This document shows positions 23,414 through 28,568 of a stretch of 28,568 bases of DNA, in pieces; position 1 is the stretch's first letter, and every line of letters starts with the position of its first letter. The stretch is from CAYWJT01 sp964458655 (GTDB lineage: Bacteria > Acidobacteriota > Aminicenantia > Aminicenantales > Saccharicenantaceae): contig CAYWJT010000037.1 in NCBI GenBank assembly GCA_964458655.1, positions 1 through 28,568 on the forward strand, read 5' to 3'. The translations under genes and the position numbers were made by a program. A model generated the notes under the pieces. It made no database searches. It was not told the origin of the DNA and saw nothing but the letters and a program-made list of their open reading frames with translations.

Positions 23414-23446
23414 AAAAAAGCGCCGGGCGCTTGAGGCGCCCGGCGC
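23414..23446 (-). terminator. Intrinsic terminator of the sigma / anti-sigma / HtrA operon
   Basis: On the minus strand a perfect 11-bp stem (23436-23446 with 23420-23430) around a 5-base loop is followed by six U residues (complement of the A-run 23414-23419). It lies 22 bases past the stop of the HtrA-like gene. Confidence 0.85.
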
Positions 23447-23468
23447 CCGATCGAAGGAGCAGGTCTCC

Positions 23469-25103
23469 TCAGACCTTTCGCGTACCTTTTATCCTGATGA
23501 CGGCCTTTTTAAACTCCGTTTCGGCCTCTTGCGCCTTTTTAACCAGCTCCTCATTGATCTGTTTCATGTGCTCCCGCATGGCGACGGAATACTCGTCCTG
23601 CCACTTCTTGGCCTCCTGCTCCATCCGGCCGGCGTAATCCCGGAAGGTTTCCAGGTAGTTCCGCAGTCCTTCTTGATTGAAGAATTCGTCGAGCTCCTGT
23701 TCGCCGATCTCGACCTCCACCGTGAGCGCCTTTTTCTCCCGGAGCAGCTCGACCTTGACCTTCTCCCCTTTCTTGCGGCCCTGGACGATGTCGATGAGGT
23801 CGTTGACGCTCTCGACCTTCTTTCCGTCGACGCGGTAAATGACGTCCCCGACCTTGATGCCGGCCTTCTCGGCCGGTCCTTTTTCCGTCAGCCTGGAGAC
23901 GATCAGGGCCCGGCCTTCCTTGACCCCGAAGTGCGCCGTCAGCTCGGGCGTGAGCTCGTCGCAGTAAACGCCGATGTAGCGGCTCCTGCCCAAAGCCAGG
24001 AACGGAGTCCTGGGCGCGGTGATCGTTTTCTGCTCCGGCCCGGCCCGCAGGACGACCTCCGGCGGGAAGATGCGCGGGAAGCGGGCTTCGAGCTCCCGCC
24101 TGGCCTCCTCCTCGGGATACTGGCCCAGCCGGACCTTGACCTCCAGAGGCTTGCCGTCGCGCTCGAGTTTGAGCGCCACTTCCCGGCCCGGCTTCCGGCC
24201 GCGGACCTCGGCCGCCAGCGCGTCGGGGCTGTTGATGTCCTTGCCGTCAAGGCTGAGGATGACGTCGCCCTCCTGGAGCTTGGCCAGCTCCGCCGGGCTC
24301 TTCTCGTCCACCTCCGAGATCACGACCTGGCCCTTCTCATTGCGGGCGATGCCCACGCCGAGCCAGCCCCTCTCGACCGTCTTCTTCTCCCGGAGCTGGC
24401 CGGCGATGTCCATGACCAGGTTGACCGGCACGGCCAGGGCCATCCCGGAAGACGGCGCCTCGGCCTGGCTGAAGACGTAGCCGAGCCCCGTCTGCTCCCT
24501 GTCCCTGAAGTTGAAGACGATGGGCCTCTCCTCGGTGTAAATGCCGCGCAGGAGGCCGACCATCTGGCCCTTCTCGTTGACCACCGGGCCGCCGCTCGAA
24601 CCGGGCGTGACCCAGACGTTCAGGCGCAGCTTGTCGGCCGCGACGGAGCTGACGATGCCCTGGGCGACGGCGGGCGTGTTCTCCGGCGAGAAGCCGACCA
24701 CGGCCACCCAGGAACCGGGGGCCAGCTCCTCCGGTTTGCCGGCGGCGATGGCCGGCAGGACCTTATCCTTCGCCCGGACCAGGGCGACCTGCGTCTCCAC
24801 GTCGAAGCCGACGAACTCGGCCTCGAGCTTCCGGCCCTCGGAAGTCGTGACGCTCACCTTCTCGTTCCTGGGCGAGATGAGCGCCGTGGTCAGGATATAG
24901 CCGTCCCTGTCGATGACGATGCCCGTCGCCACCCGGCGGACGTGGTTATGCGTCTCCACCCGGACGACCGAGGGAATGACTTTCTTGACTACCTCGGCCG
25001 CGTCCCGGTCGGCCGCCGCAGCCGGCAGGGCCGCCGCCGCAGCCGCGGACGCCAGCGCCAAGCCGAGGACGACCGGCACAACCAACCTTTTCATCATGTT
25101 CAT
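23469..25103 (-). CDS. HtrA/DegP-like PDZ protein with degenerate protease triad
   Basis: Exported protein of 544 residues with a signal peptide (about 1-30, MMKRLVVPVVLGLALASAAA). The trypsin-like domain (about 35-220) aligns with DegP, but the catalytic His position holds Leu74 (GYILTTALIS against GYVVTNNHVV) and the Asp position holds Gln104 (VETQVALV against PRSDIALI). Ser169 remains in TPGSSGGPVV. Two PDZ domains follow: about 245-330 (GWLGVGIA, EKSPAELAKLQEGDVILSLDG) and about 375-470 (YIGVY, KGPAEKAGIKVGDVIYRVDGK). A charged helical tail completes it. It is probably a non-proteolytic chaperone or sensor, or uses atypical chemistry; this is inference. Third gene of an ECF sigma operon, 15 bases after the putative anti-sigma gene and followed by a strong terminator. 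GGAGG is 11 bases upstream of this ATG; ATGs at 25097 and 25094 are alternatives. Confidence 0.82.
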   Translation of the reverse strand: MNMMKRLVVPVVLGLALASAAAAAALPAAAADRDAAEVVKKVIPSVVRVETHNHVRRVATGIVIDRDGYILTTALISPRNEKVSVTTSEGRKLEAEFVGFDVETQVALVRAKDKVLPAIAAGKPEELAPGSWVAVVGFSPENTPAVAQGIVSSVAADKLRLNVWVTPGSSGGPVVNEKGQMVGLLRGIYTEERPIVFNFRDREQTGLGYVFSQAEAPSSGMALAVPVNLVMDIAGQLREKKTVERGWLGVGIARNEKGQVVISEVDEKSPAELAKLQEGDVILSLDGKDINSPDALAAEVRGRKPGREVALKLERDGKPLEVKVRLGQYPEEEARRELEARFPRIFPPEVVLRAGPEQKTITAPRTPFLALGRSRYIGVYCDELTPELTAHFGVKEGRALIVSRLTEKGPAEKAGIKVGDVIYRVDGKKVESVNDLIDIVQGRKKGEKVKVELLREKKALTVEVEIGEQELDEFFNQEGLRNYLETFRDYAGRMEQEAKKWQDEYSVAMREHMKQINEELVKKAQEAETEFKKAVIRIKGTRKV

Positions 25104-25118
25104 GGCCCCAATAACCTC

Positions 25119-25535
25119 CTAATATTTGACTGGCAAAGGCCTGACTTCGGGAACCTGCTCCAGTATGTAAACCGTCCGAGGCTCGAAAGACGCGGCTCCG
25201 ACCTCTCCGGAGTAATCGATGGTCTCGAGAAGCGGCATCGTGGAAGATGAAGTCGCAACACGGCCGGACCGGTCCAAGAGCGCCTCTTCCGCCGGCCTCT
25301 CCCCCGGGCCGCGGCCCGCGACCAGGCCCGACGGACGGCCGCCGGGAAGGAAGACGGTTATAAGCACAGCGCCGACCACGACCAGCGCGGCCGCGCCGGC
25401 CAGCGCGAACCTAAGAGCCGGACGTAAATGCGCCTTTTTCGCGGACCGGGCCGCGATCTTCTCATGGACAAGGCGCTCGAAGCCTTCCGGCGCCCTGACC
25501 CTGTCGAGCTTTCTGAGAATGTCAAGCTCTTCCAT
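25119..25535 (-). CDS. Putative single-pass membrane anti-sigma factor
   Basis: Protein of 138 residues that I recognise by position and architecture rather than by a strong motif. The cytoplasmic N-terminus (EELDILRKLDRVRAPEGFERLVHEKI) resembles the short helical segment with a (A/P)P.GFE pattern found in many anti-sigma factors. One membrane helix follows at about 43-64 (FALAGAAALVVVGAVLITVF), then a ~70-residue external tail. No zinc-binding His/Cys motif is present. GAGGTGA (25542-25548) is 6 bases before ATG 25535, preferred over the GTG at 25541. The start overlaps the end of the sigma gene by 14 bases, implying translational coupling, and the HtrA-like gene follows, giving an RpoE/RseA/DegS-like order. 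Confidence 0.7.
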   Translation of the reverse strand: MEELDILRKLDRVRAPEGFERLVHEKIAARSAKKAHLRPALRFALAGAAALVVVGAVLITVFLPGGRPSGLVAGRGPGERPAEEALLDRSGRVATSSSTMPLLETIDYSGEVGAASFEPRTVYILEQVPEVRPLPVKY

Positions 25536-26106
25536 TTTCACTCACCTCGCATTCCCGGACCCTTTCGCTCGATTTTAGGGCCCCTTCCAACTTCTTCCTG
25601 AGCCGGGCCCGTCCCCGGCTGATGCGGGCCTTGACCGTCCCGACCGGCGTCCGGATGATCCGGGCGATCTCCTCCTGGGAGAAACCTTCCATGTCCTTGA
25701 GGATGACGGGGATCCGGTAGCGCGGCGGCAGCTCCTCGAGGGCCTGGCGCAGGTTCCGGATGAGGCCGGAGTCGGTCCGGTCCGAGGCATAGGCGCCGGC
25801 GGCGTAATCGTTCGGGATATCGTCGAGCGAGACCGTCGCCCGCCTCGTCTCCCGGCGCGCGTCTGAGCGGGCCAGGTTGCTGGCTATGGCGAATATCCAG
25901 GAGGAAACGGGCGCTATGGGCCTGTACTTGCCGGCCTTGAAATAGACCCGGATGAAGGTCTCCTGGGCCAGCTCGACCGCCCGCTGGTAATCTCCGGTGA
26001 ACTGGTAAAGATAGTTCACGATCCTGTCCTTGTAGACGGACATGAGCTCGTCGAAAGCATGCCTGTCGCCTGCCTGGACCCGGCTCATCAGCTCTTGTTC
26101 GTCCAT
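25522..26106 (-). CDS. ECF-type RNA polymerase sigma factor
   Basis: Sigma factor of 194 residues lacking regions 1 and 3, as in ECF sigmas. Region 2 runs about 15-90 (FDELMSVYKDRIVNYLYQFTGDYQRAVELAQETFIRVY, then the -10-binding WIFAIASNLARSDARR). Region 4 (about 130-180) includes LPPRYRIPVILKDMEGFSQEEIA and the helix-turn-helix RTPVGTVKARISRGRARLRKKL. AAGGA lies 6 bases before ATG 26106; the in-frame ATG at 26112 abuts the same ribosome site, so 26106 is chosen. First gene of the three-gene operon with the putative anti-sigma and the HtrA-like protein; probably responds to envelope stress. Confidence 0.9.
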   Translation of the reverse strand: MDEQELMSRVQAGDRHAFDELMSVYKDRIVNYLYQFTGDYQRAVELAQETFIRVYFKAGKYRPIAPVSSWIFAIASNLARSDARRETRRATVSLDDIPNDYAAGAYASDRTDSGLIRNLRQALEELPPRYRIPVILKDMEGFSQEEIARIIRTPVGTVKARISRGRARLRKKLEGALKSSERVRECEVSENGRA

Positions 26107-26168
26107 GCTCATTCCTTTTAACAGGCCCGGCGGCCGAAAAGTTGCAGGCCGAGGGTCCTTCCTTAAAG

Positions 26169-26174
26169 ATTATA
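26169..26174 (-). promoter_or_regulatory. Possible -10 element of the minus-strand sigma operon
   Basis: Perfect TATAAT on the minus strand, about 62 bases before the sigma start codon. No TTGACA-like -35 at 16-18 bp and no GGAAC motif are visible, so recognition may need an activator or another sigma. Confidence 0.3.
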
Positions 26175-26230
26175 GGCCTTAAGCCGGCCACCGACTATAG
26201 GGAAACAGGCAGCGCCAGGGCGCTGTCGGA

Positions 26231-26296
26231 CGCGACCGGACCCTGTCCCCCGCTTGCCCCCCTGCCCTAAATGGGGCAAAATTGGGGTCGGTCGCG
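26231..26296. repeat. Nested inverted repeats between divergent sigma operons
   Basis: Outer arms CGCGACCGGACCC (26231-26243) and GGGGTCGGTCGCG (26284-26296) pair with one bulge. Inside them TTGCCCC (26254-26260) pairs perfectly with GGGGCAA (26273-26279). The structure sits between the two divergent ECF operons, and could be an operator, a cruciform or an RNA hairpin. Confidence 0.5.
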
Positions 26297-26303
26297 GGCC
26301 AAT

Positions 26304-26331
26304 GGAACTTTTTTCCCGCCTTTTTCGTCAA
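26304..26331 (+). promoter_or_regulatory. ECF-type promoter for the plus-strand sigma operon
   Basis: GGAACTT (26304-26310) and CGTCAA (26326-26331) have 17 bp between GGAAC and CGTC, matching the general ECF pattern GGAAC-N16/17-CGT. No TTGACA/TATAAT pair is present. This suggests autoregulation by the sigma factor it drives. The predicted start falls on or near the ribosome site GGAGTGA (26334-26340), so the leader would be very short. Confidence 0.5.
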
Positions 26332-26345
26332 CCGGAGTGAGTTGA

Positions 26346-26900
26346 GTGGACTTGGAAGAGTTGGTCCGAGGTTGTCTGGAGAACAGGCCGGGGGCCTGGG
26401 AGGCCCTCGTCGACACCTACGCCAAAAGGATCTATAACATGGCCTTGAGATTCTCGGGGAACAGGGAAGAAGCCCAAGACCTGACCCAGGAGGTCTTCGT
26501 CAAGCTGTGGCATTCCCTGCCCCGCTACGACTTCCACAAGGACTTCACGGCCTGGCTTCTGGTCATCGCCAGGAATCAGCTCATCGACGAGTACAGGAAG
26601 CGCAGACAGGAGAAGAGCCTGAGGCAGGACCTGGACGGCCGGGAGGTCAGCCTGCCCTCTCCCGACGACCCGGAAGCCAGCCTGGCTCGGAGCGAGGCCC
26701 GCGTCCTGCTCGAGGCCGGCCTGGCCAGGCTTTCCCCGGACATGAGGCTGACCCTGATACTGCGGGAGCTCGAGGGCCGCAGCTACGAGGAAATGGCGCA
26801 GGTACTCGGCCTGCCGCTGGGAACGGTCAAGTCCAGGGTCAACCGGGCCAGGATACAACTGGCCGAAGCCCTTAGAGATATGAAAGGAGGCCTTTCATGA
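26346..26900 (+). CDS. ECF-type RNA polymerase sigma factor (second)
   Basis: Sigma factor of 184 residues. Region 2 spans about 20-90 (YAKRIYNMALRFSGNREEAQDLTQEVFVKLW, then FTAWLLVIARNQLIDEYRKRR). Region 4 (about 125-178) has LSPDMRLTLILRELEGRSYEEMA and the helix-turn-helix GLPLGTVKSRVNRARIQLAEAL. It starts with GTG preceded by GGAGTGA. Its stop overlaps the ATG of the zinc-finger anti-sigma gene (ATGA), indicating translational coupling. It is divergent from the other sigma operon across a 239-bp gap, and an ECF-like promoter lies upstream. Confidence 0.9.
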   Translation: MDLEELVRGCLENRPGAWEALVDTYAKRIYNMALRFSGNREEAQDLTQEVFVKLWHSLPRYDFHKDFTAWLLVIARNQLIDEYRKRRQEKSLRQDLDGREVSLPSPDDPEASLARSEARVLLEAGLARLSPDMRLTLILRELEGRSYEEMAQVLGLPLGTVKSRVNRARIQLAEALRDMKGGLS

Positions 26901-27406
26901 ACTGCGAACGGTTCCGTGAATCGCTTTCCGGTCGTCTCGAGGGCCTGCTTTCGCGGGCAGCCGAGCTCGAGTTAGAGGCCCATCTGGCCGCCTGCCCCGA
27001 ATGCGCGGAACTTCTCGAGCTCGCGGCCTGGGGCCGCAGGGAGCTCGCGGAACTGCCCGCGGAGGAGCCTTCTCCCGAGCTCTTGACGAGACTTTATTCG
27101 GTCGCCCGGCCGCGGAAAAAAGGCTTCTTCCGGGCGACCCTGGACTTCCTGAACGAGCCCGTCGTCCAGCCGGTGCTGGCCGGGCTGACCATGCTCTTCA
27201 TCATGGTCTCCTTCATGGTCGGCACCCCCCAGGGCCGCGCCTTTCGGAAAGAGGTCAACCGCACCGTCCACGCCGGCTACAGCCGGGCGGAAAGGATCTA
27301 CGCGCGGGCCGGGGATCTCACCGGCAAGGCCGGCTCCCTGGCCGGCTCGCTGCTCGATTCGCTCAAGACCCTGAAGCCGGCCGACGGCGAAGCAGGGAAG
27401 AAATAA
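26897..27406 (+). CDS. Zinc-finger (ZAS-type) membrane anti-sigma factor
   Basis: Protein of 169 residues. The N-terminal anti-sigma zinc-finger domain has Cys3 and HLAACPEC (His29, Cys33, Cys36), the H-x3-C-x2-C signature. A linker (about 55-90) leads to one membrane helix at about 92-113 (VLAGLTMLFIMVSFMVG), then a basic, Ala/Gly-rich external or periplasmic tail. It presumably holds the co-encoded sigma factor at the membrane and releases it on an envelope signal. GGAGG lies upstream within the end of the sigma gene, and the ATGA overlap couples the two. The residues that sense the signal cannot be identified. Confidence 0.87.
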   Translation: MNCERFRESLSGRLEGLLSRAAELELEAHLAACPECAELLELAAWGRRELAELPAEEPSPELLTRLYSVARPRKKGFFRATLDFLNEPVVQPVLAGLTMLFIMVSFMVGTPQGRAFRKEVNRTVHAGYSRAERIYARAGDLTGKAGSLAGSLLDSLKTLKPADGEAGKK

Positions 27407-27428
27407 ACAGAGAACGGAGGCATCCAAC

Positions 27429-27917
27429 ATGACGGAACAAACGGTCATCAAACCCAGGCCGCCCAAGTCGCCCGGCCTGGCGGGCTTCCTGTCCCTCATT
27501 TTCCCCGGGACGGGCGCCCTCTACAACGGCCAGGTCGGCAAGGGCATCTTCTACATGGTCACTTTCGCCGGCCTGGTGACCATTCAGACCTACGGCGGCG
27601 GCCAGCCTTTCAAGGGGCTCCTTCTGGCCGGCTTCTACATCTTCCAGTTCATCGAGTCCATACTGGCGGCCAAGGCCATCAACGAATCCGTCTCCGGCGC
27701 CCAAGCCGCCGACGCGGGCATCGTCCCGGCGGAGGTCATCCCCAGCGGCTCGGTCTTCTGGGGGGCGGCCCTCATCATCCTGGGCGTGCTCTTCACGCTG
27801 GCCAATTTCGACGTCATCCGCTACGAGACGCTGTTCGACCTCTGGCCGCTGGCCGTCATCATCATCGGTCTGAAATTGGTGCTCGATTCCGTCCGGAAGA
27901 ACCGGAACGGCAAGTAA
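27429..27917 (+). CDS. TM2-like / LiaF-N-like small membrane protein
   Basis: Membrane protein of 162 residues with four or five hydrophobic segments. The N-terminal part (about 15-80) has SPGLAGFLSLIFPGTGALYNGQVGKGIFY, typical of TM2-type hairpins. The C-terminal part (about 108-155) has WGAALIILGVLFTLANFDVIRYETLFDLWPLAVIIIGLKLV, the LiaI/LiaF or DUF5668 pattern in which WPL.III(I)G ends a helical pair. A GGAGG site at 27416-27420 is 8 bases upstream. Third gene of the ECF operon; probably an envelope-stress effector or sensor, by analogy with Lia and Psp systems. Confidence 0.75.
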   Translation: MTEQTVIKPRPPKSPGLAGFLSLIFPGTGALYNGQVGKGIFYMVTFAGLVTIQTYGGGQPFKGLLLAGFYIFQFIESILAAKAINESVSGAQAADAGIVPAEVIPSGSVFWGAALIILGVLFTLANFDVIRYETLFDLWPLAVIIIGLKLVLDSVRKNRNGK

Positions 27918-27928
27918 GGGAGGCAAAC

Positions 27929-28159
27929 ATGTCCAAGAACAGGCACCGCGACTCCTTCGTCTGGGGCATCATCCTGATCGTCCTGGGCGTCATCTTCCTG
28001 CTGGAGAGCTTCGACGTCGAGATCTGGCATTACGTCTGGCGCCTCTGGCCGCTCATCCTCATCGCCTGGGGCGCCGACAAGCTCTGGAAAGGGCTCAGCG
28101 AGCGCAAGGCCAAGCCCGCTCCCGAGCCCCCCGCCGGGGACAAGTCCGATGCGCTTTAG
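27929..28159 (+). CDS. LiaI/DUF5668-like two-helix membrane protein
   Basis: Protein of 76 residues with two membrane helices: FVWGIILIVLGVIFLLESFDVE (about 10-31) and VWRLWPLILIAWGADKLW (about 36-53), followed by a charged, Pro-rich cytoplasmic tail. The repeat of ILGV.FLL..FD and LWPL...WG closely parallels the C-terminal half of the preceding protein, suggesting duplication. GGAGG (27919-27923) precedes the ATG. Its end overlaps the next start by 11 bases. Confidence 0.75.
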   Translation: MSKNRHRDSFVWGIILIVLGVIFLLESFDVEIWHYVWRLWPLILIAWGADKLWKGLSERKAKPAPEPPAGDKSDAL

Positions 28160-28568
28160 AGAGTTCCTGCTGCTTCTGCTAATCATCGGCGCCGGCTTCG
28201 CCGTCTACCAGTACCAGACCGGCGGCTGGGACTTCCACTGGGGGCTCGACGACGGGCTCTTCTTCGGCGGCCGGGCGTTCGACTATGAGGAGACGCTCGG
28301 GCTCGAGGCCCCTCTGCCGGCCGAGGTCGAGATCGACAACTCTCACGGCTGGGTCGAGGTCCGCGGCGAGGACCGGCAGGACGCCGTCCTGACCTTCAAG
28401 AAGCGCGTCTGGCGCAGGAGCGAAGAGGAGGCCCGCGAGGTGGCGGACCGTCTCCAGTTGGTCAGGAAACAGTCGGGGGACCGGCTCGTCCTGTCCACCA
28501 ATCGGGACGAGTTCAAGAAGAGGAACTTCGAGACCGCCTTCGTCCTGACCCTGCCCCGGACGGTCAAG
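28149..28568 (+). CDS. DUF4097-like membrane-anchored protein, truncated by window edge
   Basis: Open frame of 140 codons still running at the end of the window. It starts with a hydrophobic anchor (MRFREFLLLLLIIGAGFAVY), then a beta-rich region: VEIDNSHGWVEVRGED and VLSTNRDEFKKRNFETAFVLTLP. The DN.HG.V.V.G pattern is typical of the first strands of DUF4097/DUF2154-type beta-helix domains that follow LiaI/LiaF proteins. The start overlaps the upstream gene by 11 bases, so it belongs to the same ECF operon. The complete length is not visible. Confidence 0.72.
   Translation, partial: MRFREFLLLLLIIGAGFAVYQYQTGGWDFHWGLDDGLFFGGRAFDYEETLGLEAPLPAEVEIDNSHGWVEVRGEDRQDAVLTFKKRVWRRSEEEAREVADRLQLVRKQSGDRLVLSTNRDEFKKRNFETAFVLTLPRTVK

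Noticed and set aside
23529..25250. 573-codon open frame antisense to the HtrA-like gene
   Set aside because: Shadow of the PDZ protein; composition dominated by Asp, Leu and Arg with no fold-like pattern.
1..28568. CRISPR array, rRNA or prophage genes
   Set aside because: No regularly spaced repeats beyond two copies, no rRNA-like conserved stretches and no phage structural or integrase genes were seen.

Overview
This is a GC-rich bacterial chromosome segment with 23 protein genes (the last one cut by the window edge) and one tRNA gene. Genes are tightly packed, no gap exceeds 300 bases, and I see no rRNA, CRISPR array or intact transposase. Recognisable promoters are close to the TTGACA / TATAAT consensus. 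The gene content suggests an uncultured, diderm, heterotrophic lineage near Acidobacteriota / Candidatus Aminicenantes: a DUF5107-TPR lipoprotein, a NamZ/DUF1343 muramidase, NTT-type nucleotide carriers, a SpoIIE/STAS/HATPase partner switch, and sigma/anti-sigma operons with envelope proteins. That placement is inferred from gene content and was not tested.

Region 1 (1-9.9 kb) is catabolism and cell-wall recycling. It holds a large TPR lipoprotein, a convergent secreted M14 carboxypeptidase, a xylulokinase divergent from it, a glutamine-synthetase-family enzyme and a NamZ-type exo-muramidase.

Region 2 (9.95-15.06 kb) is the most unusual part. It is a compact four-gene operon: a secreted calcineurin-type phosphoesterase fused to a degenerate kinase-like domain, an NTT-type (ATP/ADP carrier) membrane protein, and two proteins with signal peptides that resemble the FAM20/HipA/PI3K-like kinase fold. 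The arrangement suggests an extracytoplasmic phosphorylation system with its own nucleotide carrier and phosphatase.

Region 3 (15.06-20.3 kb, minus strand) is a partner-switching module: STAS anti-anti-sigma, a second NTT carrier fused to a HEAT-like domain, an FHA-GAF-SpoIIE phosphatase, and an RsbW-like ATPase. It converges on region 2 with overlapping stop codons.

Region 4 (20.4-23.2 kb) holds a 4-oxalocrotonate-tautomerase-type enzyme, an APC amino-acid permease, and tRNA-Leu(CAA) followed closely by a TrmH-type tRNA methyltransferase.

Region 5 (23.4 kb to the end) has two ECF sigma loci arranged back to back. The minus-strand locus encodes sigma, a single-pass putative anti-sigma, and an HtrA-like PDZ protein lacking two of three catalytic-triad residues. 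The plus-strand locus encodes sigma, a zinc-finger anti-sigma, two small LiaI/LiaF-like membrane proteins and a DUF4097-like protein. An ECF-type promoter (GGAACTT...CGTCAA) precedes the second sigma gene.
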